Positions 42,422-50,708 of a stretch of DNA of 64,000 nucleotides are shown piece by piece (within the stretch, counting starts at the first letter, position 1; each line of letters starts with the position of its first letter). Below the pieces are notes generated by a model that saw only the letters and a program-made list of their open reading frames with translations, made no database searches and was not told the DNA's origin. The translations under genes and the position numbers were made by a program. The stretch is from an uncultured Bacillota bacterium (GTDB lineage: Bacteria; Bacillota; Clostridia; Lachnospirales; CAG-274), in contig CATZZP010000004.1 of the NCBI GenBank assembly GCA_958426775.1, positions 62,001 to 126,000 on the forward strand, in the 5' to 3' direction.

Positions 42422-43609
42422 TTACTCTGAACTGTAGCGGAGTATAAATATAGGTGGTGCTTCGTGTACCTGAAGCATAGCAGAAATTGCCTGGTTTGTA
42501 TCCTTAACCTCGTAAAACTCAAGCTTGTTTTGGTCATTGACATAACCTAAAAGCTTTTTGCCTGAGCTTAATTCAATATATACAAAACGACCTGCACCGC
42601 AGCTATAGGTTTCAGGCAAATCCTCTTCCGTAATCATACCCAGCTTAATGAGAGATTGCTCATATTCATCAAAGCCTGTTTTAATATCACCAAACTGTGC
42701 AATGGTATACTTTGGTAAAAGACCTAATTCCATATCGGGGAAAGTGTTGTTTACCTCCTGACGAGGATATACTGAGTCTGTTATATCCATAGCTATTGAC
42801 CAGCCGCCGGGCTTTTTGGTAAGCACATATTCCTTAATATTATCAGGATTTACCAAGCCGCCTATTACAGCAACAGCGTATTTATCATCACAGGCAATAT
42901 ATTTAATATCGTGCTTGCCGTCTTTTAATGCAGTAGCTGCAACAGCGGCAATATCAAGGTAATCTTCATCCTCATCATCAGGGTTTCTTACTGTACCGTG
43001 GTCTGTTGCATAAGAACCTAAAAGACTTCTGTATTGCTCTCTTGTAATTATACCGCCCTTGTGCTTAGAGGAGGATATAATATATCCGTCGGCACTGTTA
43101 TATGCGGTAAAGGGTTCTAAAAGATTGCTTGAGCTTGAGGACACGGACATTCCCTCATAATTTTCTAAATCAGAGGCTTTAATATATAAAATATCTGCAA
43201 AATCATCAATATCCTGACCTAAATCAATATCAGCCGCTTTAGCAACGGTAGATGCACTTACCGTAAAGTCGCCCTCGTCAGAGAACATAAGGCCGTATAC
43301 GGATAAAAGCTTGTTGCTGTTGTTTTTATAGTAGCTGTCTAAGGCTGTGTTAAGAGAAGCTATTTTTGCGTACAGGGCTTCATCAGCCTTTTCATCGCTT
43401 GGTGTGGACTTGATTTCGTATACACCGGCAGAGGGGTTTTCTGTAGGCACCTCTATGGAAACAGTGGTGTTTGCTGTGCCTTCCTGCAGCTGTTGCTCGG
43501 GACTTGTCTGAGTGGTTGTGCCGTTGTTATTCTTTGACAGCAACACAATTAACAGTGCAGCAGAGCAAAGTAAAATTACACCTATTATAATTAGCCTTTT
43601 CTTATTCAT
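42422..43609 (-). CDS. Membrane-anchored extracytoplasmic protein of unknown function
   Basis: 395 aa from ATG 43609 (a GTG four codons earlier is too close to the AAGGAA site). Basic N-terminus then one helix IIIGVILLCSAALLIVLL, then a Thr/Gln-rich stalk (NNNGTTTQTSPEQQLQEG) and a large soluble domain placed outside. The helix has a Cys but no good lipobox spacing, so a membrane anchor is more likely than a lipoprotein. Ser-rich SVSSSSSNLLE and acidic NPDDEDEDYLD stretches occur. Family not recognised. It overlaps the preceding gene by 8 bases. Confidence 0.75.
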   Translation of the reverse strand: MNKKRLIIIGVILLCSAALLIVLLSKNNNGTTTQTSPEQQLQEGTANTTVSIEVPTENPSAGVYEIKSTPSDEKADEALYAKIASLNTALDSYYKNNSNKLLSVYGLMFSDEGDFTVSASTVAKAADIDLGQDIDDFADILYIKASDLENYEGMSVSSSSSNLLEPFTAYNSADGYIISSSKHKGGIITREQYRSLLGSYATDHGTVRNPDDEDEDYLDIAAVAATALKDGKHDIKYIACDDKYAVAVIGGLVNPDNIKEYVLTKKPGGWSIAMDITDSVYPRQEVNNTFPDMELGLLPKYTIAQFGDIKTGFDEYEQSLIKLGMITEEDLPETYSCGAGRFVYIELSSGKKLLGYVNDQNKLEFYEVKDTNQAISAMLQVHEAPPIFILRYSSE

Positions 43610-44018
43610 TTTCGTACTCACTTTCCTTGTCAGATATTACACTGTATACATCTTCAAGCTCTGCTTTATGGAGCTTAAGTAATTCTATAACGTTTTCCTC
43701 AATTAGTGCAATATCGTCATTGTAGCTTAAAACAAGCTCCCAGGCAGGGTTGTAATAGTCCTCGATTTCAAGAACCTTGTCAGCCTTGCCTGTAAAGCGT
43801 TCGGGGTCATAGTAGTCAAAGATAGCGGCATACTCCCAATCTGCAACATCTCTTTCTGTAGATAAGCGAAGGTGAAGCAGCTTTGTGTTATCCTCTTCCT
43901 CGGTTACAAAAACGTTTATTATATATTCCTCATTTTCTGCCAGAGTTAATGAACACAGCTCCTTATCGAGAAAGCCTGTGTTTTTGTCCTTTAACATAAT
44001 TACAACTATAGTTTCCAT
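43602..44018 (-). CDS. Conserved-looking hypothetical protein (138 aa)
   Basis: Acidic soluble protein, METIVVIMLKDKNTGFLDKE at the start, with DVADWEYAAIFDYYDPERF and a C-terminal helix ending in EYENE. No metal or nucleotide motif seen. Family not recognised with confidence. It starts 9 bases after trmL and overlaps the next gene, so the three are one operon and the membrane protein downstream may be its functional partner. Confidence 0.7.
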   Translation of the reverse strand: METIVVIMLKDKNTGFLDKELCSLTLAENEEYIINVFVTEEEDNTKLLHLRLSTERDVADWEYAAIFDYYDPERFTGKADKVLEIEDYYNPAWELVLSYNDDIALIEENVIELLKLHKAELEDVYSVISDKESEYENE

Positions 44019-44027
44019 TATATCACC

Positions 44028-44531
44028 TCATTCATTTACTTCACTCCAACGGTGATTGTGTAGCTCTCCTTCTAAAAGGAAGTTATTAAAGCCTGTTTGT
44101 CTTAATGCTTCATATAATATAATTGCAACAGAGTTTGACAAATTTAAGCTGCGATATTTTTCAAGCATAGGTATTCTTATACAGGTATCGGGATATTTCA
44201 ATAAAATCTCCTCAGGGATACCGCTGCCTTCGCTTCCGAACATAATAAAGTCGTTCTTATTGTACTTAACGTCAGAGTAGGTATGCTTTGCCTTGGTGGT
44301 TGCCATATAAATTTTAGCATCAGGGTTTTGGGATATAAAATCAAAAAAGCTGTCGTAGTAGTGTACGTCAAGCTCATTCCAATAGTCCATACCAGCACGT
44401 TTAAGGCTTTTGTCATTTATAACAAAGCCAAAGGGGCGTATAAGATGAAGGCTTGTACCTGTTGCTACACAGGTTCTGCCTATGTTGCCTGTGTTCTGAG
44501 GTATTTCAGGTTGATGTAAAACAATGTTCAT
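44028..44531 (-). CDS. trmL: tRNA (cytidine/uridine-34-2'-O)-methyltransferase TrmL
   Basis: 167 aa SPOUT-class methyltransferase modifying the wobble base of Leu tRNAs. N-terminal LHQPEIPQNTGNIGRTCVAT, middle FGSEGSGIPEEIL, and the knot-forming C-terminal block IPMLEKYRSLNLSNSVAI where SAM binds. Normal length. First gene of the three-gene minus operon. Confidence 0.95.
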   Translation of the reverse strand: MNIVLHQPEIPQNTGNIGRTCVATGTSLHLIRPFGFVINDKSLKRAGMDYWNELDVHYYDSFFDFISQNPDAKIYMATTKAKHTYSDVKYNKNDFIMFGSEGSGIPEEILLKYPDTCIRIPMLEKYRSLNLSNSVAIILYEALRQTGFNNFLLEGELHNHRWSEVNE

Positions 44532-44567
44532 ATTTAATAATTCCTCTTTTTAATCACAATTATTTAT

Positions 44568-44596
44568 ATTTTAACATATTTTATTCCTTTGTACAA
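44568..44596 (-). promoter_or_regulatory. Sigma-A promoter of the trmL operon
   Basis: Minus strand TTGTAC (forward 44591-44596), 17 bases, TAAAAT (forward 44568-44573), 37 bases before the trmL start. Confidence 0.6.
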
Positions 44597-44656
44597 GGCT
44601 TTATAGAAATTTATAAGTCTCAAGTTAAAAAAATAAAAAAATTTAGAAAAAAATTG

Positions 44657-44685
44657 TTGACAAACCACATTCTTATTGCTATAAT
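44657..44685 (+). promoter_or_regulatory. Perfect-consensus promoter of tRNA-Val/tRNA-Met
   Basis: TTGACA (44657-44662), 17 bases, TGC-TATAAT (TATAAT 44680-44685), i.e. full consensus plus extended -10; as expected for strong stable-RNA expression. Confidence 0.93.
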
Positions 44686-44736
44686 AGTCTTTGTCGTCAG
44701 GCGAAAAGCCTTAAGACAAGCTAAATAAAGCTATAT

Positions 44737-44809
44737 GGGAGCATAGCTCAGCTGGGAGAGCATCTGCCTTACAAGCAGAGGGTCATAGGTTCGAGCCCTA
44801 TTGTTCCCA
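44737..44809 (+). tRNA. tRNA-Val (anticodon TAC)
   Basis: Acceptor GGGAGCA/TGTTCCC (one wobble), D arm GCTC/GAGC, anticodon stem TCTGC/GCAGA with loop CTTACAA, T arm with TTCGAGC. No CCA encoded. Confidence 0.96.
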
Positions 44810-44815
44810 TCATAT

Positions 44816-44889
44816 GGCGGAATAGCTCAGTTGGCTAGAGCACACGGTTCATACCCGTGGTGTCGAGGGTTCAAATCCCCCTTCCGCTA
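44816..44889 (+). tRNA. tRNA-Met (anticodon CAT), elongator
   Basis: Acceptor GGCGGAA/TTCCGCT, anticodon stem CACGG/CCGTG with loop TTCATAC. The stem lacks the three G-C pairs of initiator tRNA and the body resembles elongator tRNA-Met of Bacillus rather than tRNA-Ile2. No CCA encoded. Confidence 0.93.
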
Positions 44890-44897
44890 TTATTGAT

Positions 44898-44935
44898 GGA
44901 CTGTAAAATCTTAATGATTTATACAGTCCTTTTTT
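44898..44935 (+). terminator. Terminator of the tRNA pair
   Basis: GGACTGTAAAATC / GATTTATACAGTCC followed by TTTTTT, 8 bases after tRNA-Met. Confidence 0.92.
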
Positions 44936-45018
44936 ATGTTTTAAATTTACAAAAGCTCTTTATTTATACAGAAATCTATGATAAAATAAAATCAGATAAT
45001 TATGTAAAGGAGTAGCAT

Positions 45019-46104
45019 ATGGAATTAAACGTAACAACCAAAACAAACCAATATCCCATTATTATAAATGACAGCTTTGACGGTCTTTTAGATGCCTTTA
45101 AAAGAGTTGGCTTAACAGGCAGAAAGCTTTGTGTAATATCAGACAGCAACGTAGCACCTCTTTATCTTGATAAAATCAAGAGTCTTTTAGAGAGCAGCGG
45201 CAGCTTTATTAAGGTAGTAAGCTATATTTTTGAGGCAGGAGAAAACAGCAAAAATCTTGATACAATAAGTAAATTCTATGACTTCTTTATTCAGGAACAG
45301 CTTGACAGACGTTCTGTATTAGTTGCCTTAGGCGGTGGTGTAGTAGGCGATATGACAGGCTATGCTGCGGCAACCTATATGAGAGGTATTCCCTTTGTAC
45401 AAGTGCCTACAACTCTCCTTGCACAGGTAGACAGCAGTGTAGGCGGAAAGACAGGTGTTGACTACAAGGGCAATAAAAATATGGTAGGTGCATTCTATCA
45501 GCCTTATTTTGTCTACATAAATACATCTACTATGGAAACCTTGCCCAAAAGAGAGTTTGGAGCAGGTATGGCAGAGGCTGTAAAATACGGCTATATTATA
45601 GATAAGGATTTTTTGACCTATATTTCTGATAATAAAGAAAGTATTAAGGCACTTAACCACGAGGCTATTGCAAAGGTGGTATATGAAAGCTGTAAGTCCA
45701 AGGCTTGTGTTGTAGATAAGGACGAAAAGGAAAGCGGATTAAGGGAAATTCTTAACTTTGGTCATACCTTCGGTCACGCTGTAGAAACCTTGTCTGATTT
45801 TGAGCTTATACATGGTGAATGTGTAGCAATAGGTATGGTGTCGGGCTTATACTTTTCCTTAAAAAGGGGTACAATTACAAAAGATGAGCTTTTACAGGCT
45901 GAGGAGCTTTTAAGTTATTTTGATTTACCTGTTAAGGCGGAGGGCTTTAAGGTTGAGGATATATTCCGTCAGATGTTTTATGATAAAAAGACTAAGGACG
46001 GTAAGCTTAATATAGTTGCCTTAAGCACTTTAGGCTCAGCCTATACTGAAAAAGCCGCATCTGACAGCGAGGTTAAGGACGCTATCAATTACATTGTAAA
46101 ATAA
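45019..46104 (+). CDS. aroB: 3-dehydroquinate synthase
   Basis: Second shikimate-pathway enzyme; cyclises DAHP with NAD+ and a divalent metal. GGGVVGDMTGYAAATYMRG (NAD/glycine block), PTTLLAQVDSSVGGKTGVD, metal ligands in ESGLREILNFGHTFGHAVE and HGECVAIGM. 361 aa. First gene of an aroB-lspA-rluD-pyrB'-pyrC' string with 8-10-base gaps or overlaps. The rest of the aromatic pathway is not in the window. Confidence 0.96.
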   Translation: MELNVTTKTNQYPIIINDSFDGLLDAFKRVGLTGRKLCVISDSNVAPLYLDKIKSLLESSGSFIKVVSYIFEAGENSKNLDTISKFYDFFIQEQLDRRSVLVALGGGVVGDMTGYAAATYMRGIPFVQVPTTLLAQVDSSVGGKTGVDYKGNKNMVGAFYQPYFVYINTSTMETLPKREFGAGMAEAVKYGYIIDKDFLTYISDNKESIKALNHEAIAKVVYESCKSKACVVDKDEKESGLREILNFGHTFGHAVETLSDFELIHGECVAIGMVSGLYFSLKRGTITKDELLQAEELLSYFDLPVKAEGFKVEDIFRQMFYDKKTKDGKLNIVALSTLGSAYTEKAASDSEVKDAINYIVK

Positions 46105-46114
46105 AGGAGCAGTT

Positions 46115-46579
46115 ATGTTGATTTTTGTTATTTGTGTTATCCTTATAGCAATAGACCAGCTTACTAAGTGGCTTGCGGTTACAAGCCTTAAGCCTGTAGG
46201 CAGTATAAGCATTATCGGAGATTTTTTCTCCCTGACTTATGTTGAAAACCGCGGTGCGGCATTTGGTATGCTGAAGGGCGGAAAATGGTTTTTTCTTGCT
46301 ATAACCCTTTTTGTGGTAATAATTGCGGTTTTTTACCTTGTAAAGAATAAGCCGACAAAGGACAAGCTTTGGCTTACCTCAGCTATAGTTATGATTGTTT
46401 CGGGTGCTGTAGGTAATGCTATAGACAGGCTTTTCAGGGGATATGTAGTAGATTTTCTGGATTTTTTAATTTTTAATTATGATTTTCCTGTATTTAATTT
46501 TGCCGATATTTTAGTTGTGCTTGGTACCTGTCTGTTTGCAGGCGGAATTATCCTTTTTGATAAAGAGGGAAAGGAATAA
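46115..46579 (+). CDS. lspA: Lipoprotein signal peptidase (signal peptidase II)
   Basis: 154 aa, four membrane segments. Conserved blocks DQLTKWLA, VENRGAAFGM, and the catalytic aspartates in GNAIDRLFRGYVVDFLDF. Cleaves lipoprotein signal peptides after diacylglycerol transfer. AAAGGAG ribosome site; precedes rluD as in most Firmicutes. Confidence 0.96.
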   Translation: MLIFVICVILIAIDQLTKWLAVTSLKPVGSISIIGDFFSLTYVENRGAAFGMLKGGKWFFLAITLFVVIIAVFYLVKNKPTKDKLWLTSAIVMIVSGAVGNAIDRLFRGYVVDFLDFLIFNYDFPVFNFADILVVLGTCLFAGGIILFDKEGKE

Positions 46580-46583
46580 GTCT

Positions 46584-47507
46584 ATGGAAATTTATATAGC
46601 AGAAGCACAAGACAAAGGTAATAGAATTGACGTATTTTTAAATGAGATGCTTGATAATCTTTCAAGGAGTGCCTTACAAAAGCTTATTGAGAAAAATGAG
46701 ATACTTGTAAATTCTCAGCCTGTTAATAAAAATTATAAGCTCAGAGAGGGAGATGAAATCTCCGTTAATATTCCTGAGCCTGAAAGCATTGATATTTTAC
46801 CTGAAAATATACCCATAGATATTCTTTATGAGGACAATGACCTGATTGTTGTAAACAAGCCTCAGGATATGGTAGTGCATCCTGCACCCGGGCATTACAG
46901 CGGCACACTGGTAAATGCTCTTATGTACCACTGTGGGGATAATCTTTCGGGTATTAACGGTGTTCTTCGTCCGGGTATTGTACATAGGATAGATAAGGAT
47001 ACCTCGGGGGTGCTTGTAGCGGCTAAAAGTGAAGTTGCCCACAGAGGACTTACAGAACAGCTTGCAGAGCATTCTATGAAGCGTATATATAATGCAATTG
47101 TCTACAACAGCTTTAAAGAAGACAGCGGTACTGTAGATAAAATGCTGGGCAGAAGTGAACAGGACAGAAAGAAAATGGCTGTAGTACAAAAAGGCGGCAG
47201 AAATGCCGTAACTCATTACAGGGTGTTACAGCGTATGGGTAAGTTTACTCTGCTTGAATTACAGCTTGAAACAGGCAGAACACATCAGATAAGGGTGCAT
47301 ATGTCACATATAGGACATCCGTTGCTTGGTGACATGGTGTACGGACCTAAAAAACAGCCCTATAACCTTATAGGTCAGGTATTACATGCAAGGGTTTTAG
47401 GCTTTGTACATCCTGTTACTAAAGAATATATGGAGTTTGAAACAAAGCTCCCGGATTATTTTGAAAAACTGATTATTAAACTTGGGGGTACAACAGAAAA
47501 TGTTTAA
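46584..47507 (+). CDS. rluD: RluD/RluA family 23S rRNA pseudouridine synthase
   Basis: 307 aa. N-terminal S4 RNA-binding domain (RIDVFLNEMLDNLSRSALQK) followed by the catalytic domain with active Asp in GIVHRIDKDTSGVLVAAK and substrate block ETGRTHQIRVHMSHIGHPLLGD. ATG 46584 is chosen for AAAGGAA upstream; the longer frame lies inside lspA. It overlaps the PyrB-like gene by 8 bases. Confidence 0.94.
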   Translation: MEIYIAEAQDKGNRIDVFLNEMLDNLSRSALQKLIEKNEILVNSQPVNKNYKLREGDEISVNIPEPESIDILPENIPIDILYEDNDLIVVNKPQDMVVHPAPGHYSGTLVNALMYHCGDNLSGINGVLRPGIVHRIDKDTSGVLVAAKSEVAHRGLTEQLAEHSMKRIYNAIVYNSFKEDSGTVDKMLGRSEQDRKKMAVVQKGGRNAVTHYRVLQRMGKFTLLELQLETGRTHQIRVHMSHIGHPLLGDMVYGPKKQPYNLIGQVLHARVLGFVHPVTKEYMEFETKLPDYFEKLIIKLGGTTENV

Positions 47508-48420
47508 GAGGAAGGATTTTATCGGTCTGGCTGATTTATCCAAGGAGGAAATACTAAATATACTGGAAACGGCTGAAACAATGAAGTATGTTTTAAGCCA
47601 AAACAATAAAAAAGTTCCTTATTTAAACGGTAAATCGGTTATTATGCTTTTTTATGAGAGAAGTGTAAGGGCAAAGCTTTCATACGAGCTTGCGGCACAG
47701 TATTTAAGTGCCAATATAGTTGAGCTTACTGTTACCGACGGTGATGAAAGGCACTCCAATATAAACGATATGGGTCGTACTATTGACCAGATGGGTGGAG
47801 ATTTTATTATTTGCAGACACCCTATGTCAGGCAGTGCAAAGTTTTTGTCGGAAAGAGTAAAGGCAAGTGTATTAAATGCAGGTGACGGTATTAATGAGGA
47901 TCCAAGTCAGGCACTTTTAGACTTAATGACAATTAAAGATGTTAAGGGTCACTTTGAGGGTCTTAATGTTGCCATAGTAGGCGATGTGGCAGGCTCAAGG
48001 GTAGCAAGAAGTAATATTTGGGGACTTACTACCTTAGGTGCTAATGTATGTGTTGCAGGTCCGCCTACAATGATACCTACCGATTTGGATAAATTCGGTG
48101 TTAAGGTATACTATGATTTACGCCAGGCAATACAAAATGCTGATGTAATAATAAGCCTTAGACTGCAGAAAAAAGAAAAGTACGGTAGCAAGCTGCCGTC
48201 ATTTAATGAATACAGAAACTATTTTAAAATTGACTCTTCCATAATGCAGTATGCCAAGGAGGATACTATTGTAATGCACCCGGGTAGTCCTGATACAAGA
48301 GTTGAAATATCCTCTGATTTAGTAGAAAGCAAGTGCTGTATACTTGATGACCAGATAACAAACGGTGTTGCTGTCAGAATGGCACTTTTGTATCTCTTGT
48401 CAATGGGAAGGGGGCTTTAA
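47500..48420 (+). CDS. Aspartate carbamoyltransferase homologue with altered active site
   Basis: 306 aa, full-length ATCase/OTCase fold, clearly derived from PyrB: GLADLSKEEILNILETA, INAGDG-like LNAGDGINE, SRVARSNIWGL, ITNGVAVRMALLYLL. Carbamoyl-phosphate residues are replaced. The S-T-R-T-R loop is S55-V-R-A-K; the Ser/Lys loop (S-x3-K-G-E) is D-G-D-E-R-H; H-P-T-Q is D134-P-S-Q; H-P-G-P-x-N-R is H-P-G-S-P-D-T-R. Aspartate-side residues R167, R221 and Q223 remain. Probably inactive as ATCase, or a transcarbamoylase with changed chemistry. GGGGG ribosome site; ATG inside rluD. No stop codons or frameshifts, so it is under some selection. Confidence 0.9.
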   Translation: MFKRKDFIGLADLSKEEILNILETAETMKYVLSQNNKKVPYLNGKSVIMLFYERSVRAKLSYELAAQYLSANIVELTVTDGDERHSNINDMGRTIDQMGGDFIICRHPMSGSAKFLSERVKASVLNAGDGINEDPSQALLDLMTIKDVKGHFEGLNVAIVGDVAGSRVARSNIWGLTTLGANVCVAGPPTMIPTDLDKFGVKVYYDLRQAIQNADVIISLRLQKKEKYGSKLPSFNEYRNYFKIDSSIMQYAKEDTIVMHPGSPDTRVEISSDLVESKCCILDDQITNGVAVRMALLYLLSMGRGL

Positions 48421-48421
48421 A

Positions 48422-49696
48422 ATGGAGTTGCTTATAAAAAACGCTCACATTGTATCGGAATTTTATAATATAGAGGAAATTAACGATGTATACATAGCAG
48501 ACGGCATTATAAAGGAAGTAGGACCTAACCTTTCCTATAATTGTCAGGAGCTTGATGCAGAGGGTAATATGCTTTTACCGGGCTTGATTGATATTTCCTG
48601 CAAAATCTGTGAAAGCGGCTATGAAAACAAGGATAATATCATTAAGGTAAGTCTAAGTGCGGCGGCAGGTGGCTTTACCACTATTACAACCTCCCCTAAA
48701 ACACAGCCTATTATTGATAATAAGTCAGTGGTTGAATATGTATACAATAAGGTTGCAGAAGGCTCTGTTGTAAATATGTTTTTATTCGGCAGTATGACTA
48801 AAAACTGCAAGGGTGAGGAAATAGCCGAGATAGGCGAAATGATTGATAAGGGTGTTATTGCTATAGCTGACGGCGGTACGTCTGTATCAAATGCTGAAAC
48901 CCTTAAAAACATAATGCTGTATGTAAAAATGTTCGATGTGCCTATTATTACCCGGTGTATGGACAAGGACCTTGCAGGTGACGGTATGATAAATAACGGT
49001 TATATGTCCACCAAGCTTGGACTTAAGGGTAACCCTGTTGAGGCAGAGGAGGTTATTGTATCACGCAACCTTATCTTGTCCCAACACATTAATTGCAGAA
49101 TGCATATTACAAATGTAACAGCAGGCAACAGTGTACACCTTATCAGAGATGCAAAGACAAAAAGTCAGGTTATTTCAGCAGGTACCTGCCCGCATTACTT
49201 TACATTAACAGAGCGTGAGGTGGAAAACTTTAATACCTTTGCTAAGGTTGACCCTCCTTTAAGAACAGATAGTGATGTTGAGGAAATTATTAAGGGTATC
49301 AAAGACGGCACTATTGATATAATAAGCTCGGGACATACCCCCGCCCCCTTTGACAGAAAAAATACAGAGTTTGAAAAGGCGGCTTACGGCATAAGCTCCC
49401 TTGAAACCTCTCTTATGGTAAGCTATACTCGCCTAGTCAAGGGTGGAGTAATAACTATAAATGAGCTTGCAGACAAAATGGCAAAAAATCCTGCCCGTAT
49501 ACTGGGCTTACGTACAAAGGGCATAATTAAAGAGGGTATGGATGCAGACATTATAATAGTAGATGTTGAAAATGAATATATGGTAGATTCCTCTGAATTT
49601 GCATCAAAGGCTAAGTATTCCCCATATGACGGAGAAAAGCTTTACGGTAAAACACTGTATACTATTTGCGGAGGAAAAATTATTTCAAAATATTGA
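48422..49696 (+). CDS. Dihydroorotase homologue lacking catalytic residues
   Basis: 424 aa, type I dihydroorotase/amidohydrolase fold with good landmarks (LLPGLIDI, AAAGGFTTI, CPHYFTLTE, DPPLRTDSD, GISSLETSL, NPARILGL). The metal site is gone: D-x-H-x-H is D-I-S59-C-K61; the substrate Arg is Cys; the M-P-N-T Asn is Lys93; A-H-C-E-D is T-R178-C-M-D; T-D-H-A-P-H is S-S-G304-H-T-P-A. Only His228 remains. Non-catalytic DHO partners of ATCase are known in Pseudomonas (PyrC'), where they stabilise the complex. Here the ATCase homologue encoded 1 base upstream is itself altered. ATG 48422 follows AAGGGGG. Confidence 0.9.
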   Translation: MELLIKNAHIVSEFYNIEEINDVYIADGIIKEVGPNLSYNCQELDAEGNMLLPGLIDISCKICESGYENKDNIIKVSLSAAAGGFTTITTSPKTQPIIDNKSVVEYVYNKVAEGSVVNMFLFGSMTKNCKGEEIAEIGEMIDKGVIAIADGGTSVSNAETLKNIMLYVKMFDVPIITRCMDKDLAGDGMINNGYMSTKLGLKGNPVEAEEVIVSRNLILSQHINCRMHITNVTAGNSVHLIRDAKTKSQVISAGTCPHYFTLTEREVENFNTFAKVDPPLRTDSDVEEIIKGIKDGTIDIISSGHTPAPFDRKNTEFEKAAYGISSLETSLMVSYTRLVKGGVITINELADKMAKNPARILGLRTKGIIKEGMDADIIIVDVENEYMVDSSEFASKAKYSPYDGEKLYGKTLYTICGGKIISKY

Positions 49697-49705
49697 AAAA
49701 AATCC

Positions 49706-49734
49706 TTGCATTTATAAATAGGCTGTGCTATAAT
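49706..49734 (+). promoter_or_regulatory. Sigma-A promoter of rplS
   Basis: TTGCAT (49706-49711), 17 bases, TGC-TATAAT (TATAAT 49729-49734); about 70 nt of leader precede rplS, without a structure I recognise. Confidence 0.88.
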
Positions 49735-49813
49735 ACTTTTCTGTGAGTACGGATGCTCCGCTGTTAAGTAAAATTAATTATGAACATCTATGAAGAAAGG
49801 GAGGCAAAGCCTT

Positions 49814-50176
49814 ATGAACAACAGTATTATTAAAGAAATCGAAGCAGCTCAGTTAAAGGACAACATTCCATCATTTAACGTTGGTGATACAGTACGTGTA
49901 TACGCTAAGGTTGTTGAGGGTACAAAGGAACGTATCCAGATGTTTGAAGGTGTTGTACTTAAAAGACAGGGCGGCAGCTCAAGAGAAACATTTACAGTAA
50001 GACGTGTATCTTACGGTGTAGGTGTTGAAAAGACATGGCCTGTACATTCTCCTAGAATTGACCGTATTGAGGTTGTTAGATACGGTATTGTTAGACGTGC
50101 TAAGCTTAACTATCTCAGAGATAGAATTGGTAAGGCAGCTAAGGTTAAGGAAGATATTAACAGACGTGCAAAGTAA
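49814..50176 (+). CDS. rplS: 50S ribosomal protein L19
   Basis: 120 aa. Family signature FNVGDTVRVYAKVVEG, RIQMFEGVVLKRQGG, SRETFTVRRVSYGVGVE and the basic tail LNYLRDRIGKAAKVKE. At the 30S-50S interface. ATG 49814 has GGGAGG 8 bases upstream; the eight-residue extension in the same frame is rejected. Monocistronic, with its own promoter and a long perfect terminator. Confidence 0.97.
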   Translation: MNNSIIKEIEAAQLKDNIPSFNVGDTVRVYAKVVEGTKERIQMFEGVVLKRQGGSSRETFTVRRVSYGVGVEKTWPVHSPRIDRIEVVRYGIVRRAKLNYLRDRIGKAAKVKEDINRRAK

Positions 50177-50190
50177 TTTAACCAAAATTA

Positions 50191-50237
50191 AAAGGTTCTT
50201 TGTCGACCGTAACGGTTGACAAAGAACCTTTTTTTAC
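50191..50237 (+). terminator. Strong terminator of rplS
   Basis: A 19-pair stem (arms 50191-50209 and 50212-50230; AAAGGTTCTTTGTC / GACAAAGAACCTTT) followed by TTTTT; near-perfect. Confidence 0.95.
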
Positions 50238-50246
50238 GGTCTTTTT

Positions 50247-50708
50247 TTATTTAAAGGAAACAAAAGCAACCAACAATAGAATTATCATAGGGTTTATATC
50301 AAGGCTATCTCTTATAGCCTGTGAATTGGTGCTTATACAGCCCTCATCAACCTCATAAATGCCGTCAGCGTGTATTGCACTGTCATAGGCTGAGGCAGCA
50401 CTTACGGAAATTTGACTTGTGCTTTGTACAGTATTAAATACGTGCATCATATTGACTGCTTCAATTAATTTGTCAATCTCCTGTGTGTTGCCCACAAAGG
50501 GCTTAAAGGCTCTCAGCAGATTTACTTCTCTTGAAGGGTGCTGTTCACAATAATCTCGGTGGGACGCTAAGGCGGCATTTATGGGGCTTAAGTATTTTCC
50601 TTTGAAATGCTGTGCAACAAGTTCTGCTATTTCTCTGAAGTCGTTTCTTAAATTATCGGGAGAGGTCAGCTGTTGTGTTATTTCATATATTTTATTGATG
50701 TCTGACAT
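50247..50708 (-). CDS. Small protein with C-terminal membrane tail, subtilase partner candidate
   Basis: 153 aa. ATG 50708 has AGGAGG six bases upstream and lies within the protease gene (17-base overlap), so production is coupled to it. The body is helical and charged (KIYEITQQLTSPDNLRNDF, EIDKLIEAVNMMHVFN) with a Ser/Ala patch QSTSQISVSAASAYDSA. The last 14 residues, MIILLLVAFVSFK plus the preceding NP, form a single hydrophobic tail, as in tail-anchored proteins. Family not recognised. It could recruit the protease to the membrane, inhibit it, or be its substrate. Confidence 0.7.
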   Translation of the reverse strand: MSDINKIYEITQQLTSPDNLRNDFREIAELVAQHFKGKYLSPINAALASHRDYCEQHPSREVNLLRAFKPFVGNTQEIDKLIEAVNMMHVFNTVQSTSQISVSAASAYDSAIHADGIYEVDEGCISTNSQAIRDSLDINPMIILLLVAFVSFK

